From an uncultured Bacteroidales bacterium (lineage in GTDB: Bacteria > Bacteroidota > Bacteroidia > Bacteroidales > Bacteroidaceae): a DNA stretch of 43,017 bases. Where the stretch lies: positions 1 to 43,017 of the forward strand of contig CACZAN010000041.1 in assembly GCA_902779165.1 (NCBI GenBank). Reading direction: 5' to 3'. The notes under the pieces were generated by a model. It searched no databases. It worked only from the letters and a program-made list of their open reading frames with translations, and was not told where the DNA came from. How positions within the stretch are numbered: the first letter of the stretch is position 1; the number at the start of each line of letters is the position of its first letter. The position numbers and the translations under genes are program-made. Positions 24,701 to 33,196 of the stretch are shown here, one piece after another.

Positions 24701-26630
24701 CTTCTACGGCCAGAAAGGTATGTGTATGTCTGTCAGCACCGACAATGGTGTGACCTGGAGCAGCGGCGAGGGCAACCCGCCCGTTGACCTCTACTGGAGC
24801 GGCGCTATCAAGAACGTCGCCACCGCAGGTGCCGCAGGCTTCGGTCTCTATGACTACTTCGTGACTTCCGGTCGCGGTCTGTATATCCCCGAGGACGACA
24901 TCCTGATGTACCTCATCCCGGCTCAGACGATGACCAGTGAAACCGAGCACACAGGTGACTCGCAGGACTACGTCTTCTACTCCAGAGACGGCGGCGAATC
25001 GTGGTACTTCAGCGAGACCCCGATGGTTCAGGGCGGCGACGAAGCCAAGATTATCCAGATGAACGACGGCTCGCTCTTCGGTTCCATCCGCAAGGGAGGC
25101 AATCGCCGCTTCAACACCGCCACCTACACGAAGAACGACGACGGCAAGACGCTGAGCTTCAACTTCGGCACACAGTGGGAGAACAGCCAGCTCTATCAGG
25201 CCAGCCAGAACAACCAGGACGTCTACTTCTACCAGCGCGAGACCGCTGAGGGCAAGACCGACGTCATCATCCACTCCATCACCACCGGCAACCACGTCAA
25301 CCTCAAGCTCTATTACAGCACCGACCAGGGCCTCAACTGGACAGAGTTCCTAAACGTGCAGACGAAGGGTACGCGCTACGTGACCATGGACAAGAATCCG
25401 GCCAACGGCAGCCTCTACCTGTTGTTCGAGGACCAGTCGCTGAACAGCGCTGGCGGCTACACCGACTACAACCACTATCCCCTGAACTTCCTCGAGATCA
25501 CCCGCGAACAGCTCGTGAGCCTCATCCCCGCACTGGAGGAATATAATGTTCCCGAGTACCTGAAGACCAGCGTCGTCAAGAACTCTGTTTACCAGACTGG
25601 CACAGGCTGCGATACCTACGGAACCTTCTCCGACACCGGCTCTGGCCACTGGGCACGCACCTGGACTTCCAAGGCCTCTGCTGGCGTTGCCGGGCTGACA
25701 ATTTCCACAGAAAGCGGCTACGGCTTCGACAGGGCAACTATTGTTGGAACCCGCGTCATGACCATCAAGCCCAGTGCTGACGGCGCTACGGACACCTACA
25801 CCATCACCGCACCTGAAGGTTATATCATTTCAAGCTACTCCATTGGCGGTGCCGTATATACGGGTGGTACCTACCGCATCACCGCAGCCGACGGAACCAC
25901 CACCGGCGACATCACTTCCACCACGACACCTACGCACATCACCGTGAACGACGTGAATGCCGCCTCCACGACCTTCACCTTCTACGGTGCTTCGCAGAGT
26001 AACTGGTTCGGCTTCACCAACTTCACCATCACCCTCACCAAGTCATTCCCGCTGAACGTCGTTGGCGATGCCAGCTACGCTACGCTCTACCTGCCGTTCG
26101 ACGTGACGACGACGGGTGCCACGAAGGCCTACTACGTGGGAACCGCCAACAACGGCTATGCCCAGCTGACAGCAACGGACAACGAGGGTACGGAGATTCC
26201 GGCCAACACCGCCGTGGTGCTCGTCAACAGCGACGCTGATGGCAGCACGACCCTGACGAAGACGACGGGCCTCAGCGCCGTGGTCACCGAGAGCGCCAAC
26301 CTGTTGAAGGGCACCCTGGTGCCCATGAGCCTCGACCTCAGCGACGAGACACCTTATTATTCCTTAGGCAAGCTCGACGGCGAGATCGGTTTCTACAAGT
26401 TCACCGACGGCACCATCACCCTCGGCGCCAACAAGGCATACCTCGAAGTGCCTGCTGCCGGCGGCGTCAAGGGCTTCGCACTCGGATTCGGCGACGAGGA
26501 CGGCATCCTCGAGCTGAATGGCAACAGGACGAACGAGACCAGCGAGTGGTACAACCTCGCCGGACAGCGCGTCAGAAAGCCCACCCGCGGAGTATATATC
26601 GTCAACGGAAAGAAGGTCACCGTGAAATAA
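21717..26630 (+). CDS. Secreted multidomain sialidase (GH33) with T9SS-like tail
   Basis: Starting at ATG 21717 gives a signal peptide (MKLKPLLSLLFLLTLGGIMN...SLAQ) and 1637 residues; an upstream extension to 21594 would bury the signal. Order: beta-trefoil-like repeats (about 25-740), including a module (about 180-338, TPGTWYVMKNIGRN...KYYIQNGLGNFF) shared with the two following large proteins; a sialidase-associated N-terminal beta domain (about 745-890); then the propeller (about 890-1270). This has the arginine motif YRIP (Arg900), an acid/base Asp in RYQSHTDIG, Asp-boxes RSTDGGKTW, STDNGVTW, SRDGGESW and STDQGLNW, and SIRKGGNRR for a second Arg. A C-terminal region (about 1440-1637) ends WYNLAGQRV...GVYIVNGKKVTVK, a T9SS-like sorting tail. 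It should release terminal sialic acid from host glycans outside the cell. Confidence 0.9.
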   Translation: MKLKPLLSLLFLLTLGGIMNVSLAQTAVTVGSKVTDASSIVSGNAYLIKYTSMTGTPYIYDAGTTTPLQAPSVQNAATKACAFYFISDGNGAYKLQNAYTGNYWPAPTGNARLYPTTAANAGSWAVSISNGAATLTCTNGGTTYGLDRLTPDVVGWSSRKTVEIYEVNAADLSTAAAFTEFTDKDINVSATAATSLTPGTWYVMKNIGRNVYAYEKTDAHKLYNQSAAPAGSAADNAKFLVRLLNGSDGKYYIQNGLGNFFGAIPENTAVPTTALIEEQISISQIGDNAGYFYLRGTTDSRILDCQDPGYPVVGWGTNAPSATNSNAAWQFFPIELVESWVPAIDEVYTINNTNSNRGALIYNSDNPKYVWSSGKSGTFDATAANSQWVIIPSGTAKQYYLYNVGAGKFAIPTGIAQSASNSWVFSDDAVAVIFENQGDGTKKIKMANNPVSGTNAAYMAVSNSYTGPIINYNDVGGNFTVTKVEGDASTAASAAVAKLVKNQTALTGGATADDGWYVISIRTTSNSTATASPGRYIYPGTTNQANYPLTFTGGIDVQPSISDATFYTRFVKNGDDYNWQMTDGRYLINSNNVFPTASSEPVAVVPGYDNGCYIKSNGRFADPYVSNGNFFIGETASYRTTWNIYPIDLTATGLTAWQVLCDNAPESAEITCSRGDVCGLTAVYKNGFFFLPTGVTPEGSDFTLDGASGVTIDGTAHTIAFTYDPNLAIVADGVVVEQGWQTAGRDSEVMMLKVTAKPFKAAKNTTLTVGLKDGSESNISSLKLYEADTNSPEIYSTGDGAPTKTEVATATINGATATFEIGDLAAGTHYYWIGATVSSTATLGAVLDAAVTGIAYQVEGQTAQDLDLTSVGDPADRGAMVFNVRSYPFLPRDNGSRVYRIPAMIVADDGSIVVAADKRYQSHTDIGNGGHVIDIVVRRSTDGGKTWSAPVTIAKGEGSTASGGDDKRCGFGDPSLVKGKDGKLYCLFAAGNEGYFYGQKGMCMSVSTDNGVTWSSGEGNPPVDLYWSGAIKNVATAGAAGFGLYDYFVTSGRGLYIPEDDILMYLIPAQTMTSETEHTGDSQDYVFYSRDGGESWYFSETPMVQGGDEAKIIQMNDGSLFGSIRKGGNRRFNTATYTKNDDGKTLSFNFGTQWENSQLYQASQNNQDVYFYQRETAEGKTDVIIHSITTGNHVNLKLYYSTDQGLNWTEFLNVQTKGTRYVTMDKNPANGSLYLLFEDQSLNSAGGYTDYNHYPLNFLEITREQLVSLIPALEEYNVPEYLKTSVVKNSVYQTGTGCDTYGTFSDTGSGHWARTWTSKASAGVAGLTISTESGYGFDRATIVGTRVMTIKPSADGATDTYTITAPEGYIISSYSIGGAVYTGGTYRITAADGTTTGDITSTTTPTHITVNDVNAASTTFTFYGASQSNWFGFTNFTITLTKSFPLNVVGDASYATLYLPFDVTTTGATKAYYVGTANNGYAQLTATDNEGTEIPANTAVVLVNSDADGSTTLTKTTGLSAVVTESANLLKGTLVPMSLDLSDETPYYSLGKLDGEIGFYKFTDGTITLGANKAYLEVPAAGGVKGFALGFGDEDGILELNGNRTNETSEWYNLAGQRVRKPTRGVYIVNGKKVTVK

Positions 26631-26642
26631 TAAAGACAGCCA

Positions 26643-26676
26643 CCCCGCCCCCTCCCGCCGCAGGGAGGGGGGCGGG
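26643..26676 (+). terminator. GC-rich hairpin after the sialidase gene
   Basis: CCCGCCCCCTCCC and GGGAGGGGGGCGGG form a 13-bp stem with one bulged G around a 6-nt loop, 13 bp after the stop. There is no clear T-run (AGCTTCAAATTTAG follows), so it may be a leaky terminator or an mRNA 3'-end stabiliser before the small ORF at 26718. Confidence 0.55.
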
Positions 26677-26717
26677 AGCTTCAAATTTAGTTATTCCCCC
26701 TAAAAAAACAGACAACT

Positions 26718-26897
26718 ATGAAAAAGAGTTATATTAGTCCTGAATGCCTGATTATCGAGACGACACCCTCGCAGATGATTGCTGCCTCACTGAAGGTCGG
26801 AGGCAAGGTCGAAAAGGCAGAAGATGTAGGATTCGTCAAGGGCGACAATGCCAGCGGCGAAAACGCAGAATTTTGGGACGGCGACACAGAATGGTAA
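26718..26897 (+). CDS. Small peptide, 59 residues (family of unknown function, copy 1)
   Basis: ATG AAA AAG opens a 59-residue frame that ends GDTEW. It is clearly related to the 61-residue peptide encoded at 26999. Both start MK-x-x-YI-x-P, have SQ(M/L)IA near residue 18-22, a central GFVKG, and a Trp/Asp-rich end (FWDGDTEW here). There is no signal peptide or membrane segment. It sits between a hairpin and its own terminator, so it forms a separate short transcript unit or a processed tail of the sialidase mRNA. Similar short MK..Y..P peptides are common in Bacteroidales, but I know of no function. Homology to copy 2 is the main evidence that it is translated. Confidence 0.75.
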   Translation: MKKSYISPECLIIETTPSQMIAASLKVGGKVEKAEDVGFVKGDNASGENAEFWDGDTEW

Positions 26898-26913
26898 ACA
26901 TATAATGAATCCA

Positions 26914-26945
26914 CAGCAGACTGCAGCATCCATTGCAGTCTGCTG
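26914..26945 (+). terminator. Terminator after small peptide 1
   Basis: A perfect 12-bp stem (CAGCAGACTGCA at 26914-26925 with TGCAGTCTGCTG at 26934-26945) closes an 8-nt loop and is followed by TTCTCTTC. It lies 16 bp after the stop of the small ORF. Confidence 0.75.
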
Positions 26946-26998
26946 TTCTCTTCAAACTAAAGGTGTGTTCTATTACATAAAATAACTAAATCGAAAGA

Positions 26999-27184
26999 AT
27001 GAAGCAAACGTACATTCAACCGCAGCAATCCGTCATCGAGGTAGCTGTATCGCAACTCATTGCTGATTCGCCACTGGGCGTAGAGAATCGCGAAGTCAAC
27101 GACTCAGGCAGAATCGGTTTCGTCAAGGGCGAAAGCAGGCCCAGCGACCACAGCGTATGGGATGACGACTGGTCAAAAGAATAG
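26999..27184 (+). CDS. Small peptide, 61 residues (family of unknown function, copy 2)
   Basis: This 61-residue frame begins MKQTYIQPQQSVIEV and ends HSVWDDDWSKE. It aligns along its length with the 59-residue peptide just upstream: YI-x-P, SQLIA, GFVKG and WD-x-D are shared. It ends 6 bp before the ATG of the GH20-GH33 gene, so the two are almost certainly co-transcribed and may be translationally coupled. It has no signal peptide, no cysteine and no membrane segment. The paralogous pair, each next to a large exported glycosidase gene, suggests a link with that system, but function is unknown. Confidence 0.8.
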   Translation: MKQTYIQPQQSVIEVAVSQLIADSPLGVENREVNDSGRIGFVKGESRPSDHSVWDDDWSKE

Positions 27185-27190
27185 ATAATT

Positions 27191-30100
27191 ATGAAAACAA
27201 GACTTTTCCTTCTGGCATTGCTGCTCCTCGTCAATGTCGGAAGCCTGCAGGCATCCACTGCCACATCGTGGTTGTTGCCTAAGCCCCAACAGATGACGGA
27301 GGACGAAGCTACCTTCGATCTCGATCGTCCGGTGGCGGTGAGCGACCCGACGAATTCGACCTTGTTAGCCTCGCTCTTCAACACGGCAGGCAGTGCCACG
27401 GCCTCCGTGACGGTGAACATTGTAGATGCCGCCACGCTCGGCACCTTCGACTACACGCTGGCGGGCTTCGATAACGAGGGCTATAAGCTTCAAGTTACCA
27501 CCGATGCCATCACCATCAACGCCGCCACCAAGACCGGTGTCATCCGTGCTGCCCAGACGTTGATGCAGCTCGCCGCAGCCACCGGCGGCGCCAGCATTCC
27601 CGGCGTCAGCATCACCGACTACCCGGCTTTCAAGCTGCGCGGCTTCATGCACGACGTAGGCCGTTCGTTCATCTCCTTCGATGAGCTGAAGAAGGAAATC
27701 GACCTGCTTTCACGCTTCAAGGTCAACGTCTTCCACTGGCACTTGACCGACAACCAGGGCTTCCGCTTCGAGTCGAAAGTCTATCCGCAACTCAACCAGG
27801 CTGCCAACATGACACGATTCGCGGGAAGCTACTACACCCAGTCACAATGCACCGAGCTGGAAGCCTACGCCGCCGAGCGTGGCGTCATCATCATTCCGGA
27901 GATTGACATGCCCGGCCACTCCACCGCCTTCACCAACGCGATGGGCTACACCATGAGCAGCGACCAAGGCCGCACAGCCCTGAAAGCATTGCTCTCGGAG
28001 CTGGCCGCAGCCTTCCCGCTGGCTCCCTACATCCACATGGGCGCCGACGAGGCCGGCACAACGGCGGCCTTCGTCAACGAGATGTCGCAGTACATCAAGG
28101 AGACGCTCCATCGCAAGTGCATCGTGTGGAACCCCATCAGCGGCGTCAGCATCAGTACCTCCACGTTGCCCTACATCGACATGACGGAGATGTGGAGCAC
28201 CAGTGGCCGTAAGATCGACGGACTGCCCAATATCGACTGCCGCTACAACTACATCAACCACTTCGACGTCTTTGCCGACCTGGTAGGTATCTACAAGAGC
28301 AATATCTATTATGCCCCGCAGGGCAGTAGCGAGGTGGCAGGTGCCATCACCGCCATCTGGAACGACCGCAAGACGCCGACCGAGACGGACATCATCAGCC
28401 AGAACGGTCTCTACGCCCACGCCCTCGCCACCGCCGAACGCGGCTGGATGGGCGGCGGCAGCCAGTACATCGAGGTCGGCGGAACGACGCTGCCCAACAG
28501 CGGTACAGAGTTCGAGGCGTTTGCCGACTGGGAACGCCGCTTCCTCCACTACAAGGACACGTGGCTGGCCAGCGAGCCTATTCCCTACGTCAGGCAGACC
28601 AACGTGAAGTGGCGCATCACGCAGGCATTCCCCAACGGCGGCACGGCCTCTGCGGTGTTCCCCCCCGAGACGGCCACCGATGACATCCTGCCCGACCAGT
28701 TCACCTACGACGGTCAGACCTATACGACCAGCATGGCCACGGGCGCCGGCATCTACCTGCGCCACGTATGGGGAACGAACGTCCCTGGCTTCTACGCCAA
28801 CCCGCAGCTGAACACCACGGCCTACGCCTGGACCTACGTCTATTCGCCCACGGCACAGACGGCAGGCGCCCTCATCGAGTTCCAGAACTACAGCCGCTCG
28901 GAGAACGACAAGGCTCCCGATGCCGGCAACTGGGACCGCAAGGGCTCACGCATCTGGGTGAACGGCACAGAGGTGGCTCCTCCCACGTGGACCAATAGTG
29001 GCAAGAGCATCAATAGCGAAGTGGATCTCGGCAACGAGAACTTCCCCGCGCGCGAACCTATTATAATTAATCTACGCGCAGGATGGAACAAGGTGTTGCT
29101 GAAACTGCCCTACGTCAGCGCCAGCAACATCCGCCTCAATAAATGGATGTTCACCTTTGTGCTCACCGACGCTTCCGGTCGCCACGCCCTCGACGGCATC
29201 ACCTACTCACCCATCCAGAGCCTGGACGCCAATGCAGAAAGTGTCGTGGCAAAGATTGGCGAAATCAAGACCTACGTCAACAGCGTCTGCAGTGCACAAG
29301 TAGGCTACTACCCCGTCAGTGCTGCCGCCACGTTGAACGCTGCAGTTGCCGAGGTGGAAGCCACGTTGCAGACGACGATGACCGCCGCCGAGCGAGAGGC
29401 ACAGGTGGCATCGCTGGAAACAGCCTTCACGACCTTCAAGAACGGCCTGTCGGCACAGGCCATCAACCAGCCTCTGGCCAGCACATCCGGCGAGAACCAC
29501 TACTATACGTTCTGCACTCCCCTGCGCGGCACGCGCTATGCCACCTCGACGGGTGTCGGCGGTGAGCTGGGCGGCGGAACGACCGTGGAGGTCGCCTCCT
29601 GCTGGAAATTCGTCAGCCGCGGCGATGATACTTTCGACATCGTCAATGCCCAGGACGGGTCGTATATCCTGCCCAACAGCACGAACAACAGCGTCCTCAA
29701 GACACAAGCCACGTCACCTGCCGCAGGGTGGACAATCGCCAAAGCCAACGAGACGGGTTATGTCATCATCACTTCCGGCTCGTGTCAGTTCAACCAGACC
29801 AACCTCAGCAGTTCTGCCCTCTCCGGTGGCTACAAGATCTACAACTGGGGCGGCGGCACGAACACCAGCGACACGGGTTGCAAATATTGCATTGAGGAGA
29901 TTGCCGAGGACGACATCCCTTTTCCCCTTTCCTCGACAGCACTCGAGGAACTGACCAACCATGACATTAACATCTCAACAACCGCTGCCACCAGCCTCAC
30001 CACAGGGCAATGGTACATCATGAAGAATGTGGGCCGCAACGGCTATCTCTACGAGAAAGTTGCCGACCACAAGCTCTACACACAAGCTGCACAGCCCAGC

Positions 30101-33100
30101 GCCTATGCACCTGACAACGCACAGTTTCTGGTGCGTCTCACAGATGATGCCGGAGGGAAGTACTTCCTTCAGACTGGCTACGGCAACTACTTCTACACGC
30201 TTGTCAACGGCTTGGGCGGCACAGGCGGTGGCAACAACAACGGAACCACGGCCGTCAAGAAGGCCGCCTACACCATCGGCGCCATCGCTTCGGGTTACTT
30301 CTACCTGCAAGACGTGAACGACGTCATCATGGATGCCAACACCGTAGGGGGCACCGTAGCAGGATGGGGAACGAGCGTTCCCTCCTCCACCACGGGCAAT
30401 GCCGCCTGGCAGTTCTTTCCCGTTGAACTTCCCGACGTTGACCCCTCGCTCTGCTTCCGTGCCACGAACGTCACCGTCTGCCAAGGCCACCAGACCACGG
30501 GACAGGGCAACACGATGCAGGCACTCCTGCGCCTGAAGGTCACGCCGTTCAAGACCTGCACGCCGACCAGCGTCAGTGTGACGCTCACCGGTGCCGACCA
30601 GCTTGACCGCGTAGCCGTCTACACCACCACCATCGACCAGATTCATGCGGCGGCCAGTCCCGTGAAGATCGGTGAAGCCTCGGTCACTGGCAGCAACCTC
30701 ACCATCCCGACTTCCTCCGCCACTGCCCTCACGGCCGATACACCTATTTATATATGGGTGACTGCCGACGTGAAGAGCACGGCCACGGAACTCGCCACCA
30801 TCGACGCCGCCGTCACCTCCATTGCCTACAGCAACGCCTACGGCACAAACGCCTGCGACCTCTCCGCTATCGGCAACCCCGACGGCGCGATGCGTATCTT
30901 CAAACAGCAAACCGCCCTCTGGACGGCTTCGCAGAGTCAGGCCAAGTACTACCGCATACCCGTCATCATCCGTACAGCCGACGGCGGCATTGCTGCCTTC
31001 ACCGACTACCGCTACGACAACACCGAGGACTTGGGCAAACCCGCTTCGGGACACAAGATCGACGTGGTGATGCGGAAGAGCATGGACAACGGCGCCACCT
31101 GGTCAGCACCCATGACCATCGCCGCCGGCGACGGCTCCTCGGAGGCCGCCTACGGTTACGGCGACCCTGCCGTGGTGTGCACCCAGAGCGGCAAGCTCAT
31201 CTGCCTCATGGCGGCGGGCAAGAACAGCTATCCGACAGGTATGCTCCACATGGGCTACACCGAAAGCACCGACAACGGTGCCACGTGGTCCGCACCCAAA
31301 GACATCTTCAGCGCCATCAACAAGGGAGGCTTCACCTTCCAGAGCGCCTTCACCACAGCCGGCAAGGGCGTCACCTTCGACAATGGCCGCGTGGCCTTTG
31401 CCATGAACGGCAAGGTCAGCGGAACGACCAACGAATACATCCTCTATTCCGACGACGAAGGGGCGACGTGGACCGTCATGCCTACAGCCGTCTATACGGG
31501 TGCCGACGAGTCGAAACTGGAAGTGATGAACGACAACTCGCTCCTCCTTTCCGTGCGTCGTGGCGGATGGAACAGCATGGCCAACCGCGGCTACAACCGT
31601 TCTGTGGGCGACGCCAGCGGCGACGGCATCACGAGCTGGGGCACACAGGGCATCTGGGGCGATGAGATGAATGCCAACGGATGCAATGCCGACATCCTCT
31701 ACTACAACCGCGCCACAGAGAATGCTGCACGTCCCGACGTGATGCTCCACACCCTCACCAAGACTTTCAGCACCTACCGCCGCGACCTGCGCCTCTACAT
31801 GAGCCTCAACCAGGGGCAGACGTGGTACGAGGCACTGCAGCTACAGCCGGGTTACGCCGCCTACAGCTCCATGCAGAAGTTGGCCAACGGCGACGTAGCC
31901 ATCATTTATGAAGACGGCAGCCTTGGGAATCAGGACAAGATGGACTGCTATGCCATCAACTACATCGTCCTCAGCAGCGAAGCCATCAACGCCCGCATCG
32001 ACGAACTGAACGAAGCCCTCCACCATCCCACAGCCACCATCATCTCTATGGGCGAGACCAACACCAGTGCTCCGTGGGGCGCATGGACTCCCTCTTCGGG
32101 TTGGGCCAACAAGTTCACCACCAATGCCAGTTCCGGCTTCGCCGGCGTGGAGATTTCGGCCACGTACAGTGCCTTCAACCGTGAGAGCGACTACGGTCAG
32201 CGTGACTTCTGCATCAAGCCCAGTGCCGCAGGAGCCACCGATGTCTTCACCATAACCGCTCCGCAGGGCTATCTCATCAAAGGCTATAGCATCGGAGGAC
32301 ATTACTGGACTGGCTCTGAGCTCTATACCCTCACCTCTGCCGACGGCACGCAGTCTGCCGAGGTCAACACCAACAGCGGTACGCCTCACATGCTGACCGT
32401 GGACAACATCTATGCCCCCTCGACGACCTTCTCCATGAAGAGCAAGGGAAGCAGCAACAACCGATTTGCTTGCATCATGCAGTTCACCGTCACCCTGTCC
32501 GACAACATGCCCGTCTCTCTCCACGCCGTGAACAACGGACAGTCATACTCCACCCTCTACCTGCCTTTCGACGTGACGACGGACATCAACACGAAAGCCT
32601 TCTACATCACCACCGTGGGCAATGGTTATGCCTCACTGACAGCCACGAACAACGACGGCAAGGAGATTCCTGCCCGTACCGCCGTGGTGCTCGTCAACAG
32701 CACAGCAGCCACCGAGGCCACCGTCGGCATGACATCCGGCCTCAGCACCGCGGTCAGCGAGGAGGAGAACCTGTTGAAGGGAACACTCACACCGATGGCG
32801 CTTGACCTCAGCGACGGAAGTAACTGTTACTCCCTTGGTGTCCTCGACGACATAATCGGCTTCTACAAGTTCCAGAGTGGTGAAACGACCTCTATTATGC
32901 TCGGAGCTAACAAGGCGTATCTGGAGACGCCTGCTTCTGGCAGTCCTGTCAAGGGCTTCGCCCTCGACTTTGGCGGTGAGGACGGCATAGAGCAAATGGT
33001 GAATCATGAATCCGCAGACGACAAATGGTATGACCTGAACGGACGCAGACTTCATGGCACTCCAACGGCCAAGGGCATCTACATCAACGCCGGCAAGAAG

Positions 33101-33115
33101 GTCGTTGTCAAGTGA
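27191..33115 (+). CDS. Bifunctional secreted GH20 beta-hexosaminidase / GH33 sialidase with T9SS-like tail
   Basis: A signal peptide (MKTRLFLLALLLLVNVGSLQA) opens this 1974-residue protein. A GH20b-type N-terminal domain (about 25-140) precedes a GH20 barrel (about 145-470) with DVGRSFISFDELK, FHWHLTDNQGFR and the catalytic pair Asp286-Glu287 in HMGADEAG. Linker and beta-trefoil-like modules follow (about 470-1080); the part at about 918-1080 (TTGQWYIMKNVGRN...YFLQTGYGNYF) is shared with the neighbouring large proteins. A sialidase-associated beta domain (about 1085-1240) leads to a second catalytic unit (about 1245-1600) with YRIP (Arg1255), TDYRYDNTEDLG, Asp-boxes KSMDNGATW, ESTDNGATW and YSDDEGATW, and SVRRGG. 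The C-terminal region (about 1770-1974) ends WYDLNGRRL...KGIYINAGKKVVVK. The two exo-enzymes would remove sialic acid and then HexNAc from glycans. Confidence 0.9.
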   Translation: MKTRLFLLALLLLVNVGSLQASTATSWLLPKPQQMTEDEATFDLDRPVAVSDPTNSTLLASLFNTAGSATASVTVNIVDAATLGTFDYTLAGFDNEGYKLQVTTDAITINAATKTGVIRAAQTLMQLAAATGGASIPGVSITDYPAFKLRGFMHDVGRSFISFDELKKEIDLLSRFKVNVFHWHLTDNQGFRFESKVYPQLNQAANMTRFAGSYYTQSQCTELEAYAAERGVIIIPEIDMPGHSTAFTNAMGYTMSSDQGRTALKALLSELAAAFPLAPYIHMGADEAGTTAAFVNEMSQYIKETLHRKCIVWNPISGVSISTSTLPYIDMTEMWSTSGRKIDGLPNIDCRYNYINHFDVFADLVGIYKSNIYYAPQGSSEVAGAITAIWNDRKTPTETDIISQNGLYAHALATAERGWMGGGSQYIEVGGTTLPNSGTEFEAFADWERRFLHYKDTWLASEPIPYVRQTNVKWRITQAFPNGGTASAVFPPETATDDILPDQFTYDGQTYTTSMATGAGIYLRHVWGTNVPGFYANPQLNTTAYAWTYVYSPTAQTAGALIEFQNYSRSENDKAPDAGNWDRKGSRIWVNGTEVAPPTWTNSGKSINSEVDLGNENFPAREPIIINLRAGWNKVLLKLPYVSASNIRLNKWMFTFVLTDASGRHALDGITYSPIQSLDANAESVVAKIGEIKTYVNSVCSAQVGYYPVSAAATLNAAVAEVEATLQTTMTAAEREAQVASLETAFTTFKNGLSAQAINQPLASTSGENHYYTFCTPLRGTRYATSTGVGGELGGGTTVEVASCWKFVSRGDDTFDIVNAQDGSYILPNSTNNSVLKTQATSPAAGWTIAKANETGYVIITSGSCQFNQTNLSSSALSGGYKIYNWGGGTNTSDTGCKYCIEEIAEDDIPFPLSSTALEELTNHDINISTTAATSLTTGQWYIMKNVGRNGYLYEKVADHKLYTQAAQPSAYAPDNAQFLVRLTDDAGGKYFLQTGYGNYFYTLVNGLGGTGGGNNNGTTAVKKAAYTIGAIASGYFYLQDVNDVIMDANTVGGTVAGWGTSVPSSTTGNAAWQFFPVELPDVDPSLCFRATNVTVCQGHQTTGQGNTMQALLRLKVTPFKTCTPTSVSVTLTGADQLDRVAVYTTTIDQIHAAASPVKIGEASVTGSNLTIPTSSATALTADTPIYIWVTADVKSTATELATIDAAVTSIAYSNAYGTNACDLSAIGNPDGAMRIFKQQTALWTASQSQAKYYRIPVIIRTADGGIAAFTDYRYDNTEDLGKPASGHKIDVVMRKSMDNGATWSAPMTIAAGDGSSEAAYGYGDPAVVCTQSGKLICLMAAGKNSYPTGMLHMGYTESTDNGATWSAPKDIFSAINKGGFTFQSAFTTAGKGVTFDNGRVAFAMNGKVSGTTNEYILYSDDEGATWTVMPTAVYTGADESKLEVMNDNSLLLSVRRGGWNSMANRGYNRSVGDASGDGITSWGTQGIWGDEMNANGCNADILYYNRATENAARPDVMLHTLTKTFSTYRRDLRLYMSLNQGQTWYEALQLQPGYAAYSSMQKLANGDVAIIYEDGSLGNQDKMDCYAINYIVLSSEAINARIDELNEALHHPTATIISMGETNTSAPWGAWTPSSGWANKFTTNASSGFAGVEISATYSAFNRESDYGQRDFCIKPSAAGATDVFTITAPQGYLIKGYSIGGHYWTGSELYTLTSADGTQSAEVNTNSGTPHMLTVDNIYAPSTTFSMKSKGSSNNRFACIMQFTVTLSDNMPVSLHAVNNGQSYSTLYLPFDVTTDINTKAFYITTVGNGYASLTATNNDGKEIPARTAVVLVNSTAATEATVGMTSGLSTAVSEEENLLKGTLTPMALDLSDGSNCYSLGVLDDIIGFYKFQSGETTSIMLGANKAYLETPASGSPVKGFALDFGGEDGIEQMVNHESADDKWYDLNGRRLHGTPTAKGIYINAGKKVVVK

Positions 33116-33165
33116 ACAGGAATCAAGACCCCAGAGAGAATGAAAAAGGGAAAACATAGAGAAGA
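32949..33165 (+). repeat. Duplicated 3' end, copy 1 (pairs with 37036-37250)
   Basis: The last ~165 coding bases and about 50 bases after the stop are nearly the same as at 37036-37250, including the untranslated words GAACAGGAATCAAG and GAGAGAATGAAA. Similarity is strongest here and lower elsewhere in the two genes. It also shows that the ATG at 33140 lies in copied spacer and is not the start of the next gene. Confidence 0.75.
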
Positions 33166-33196
33166 CGGTGAAAAAAATCATAAAAACCATCAATCA

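Noticed and set aside
22917-25295. 792-residue minus-strand frame opposite the sialidase
   Set aside because: It is antisense to clear Asp-box sialidase sequence, with no recognisable domain and skewed composition.
33140-33196. Upstream start for the M60 protein
   Set aside because: This ATG lies in a spacer that is also found, untranslated, after the M60 gene itself, and starting there would put a 19-residue basic stretch before the signal peptide.
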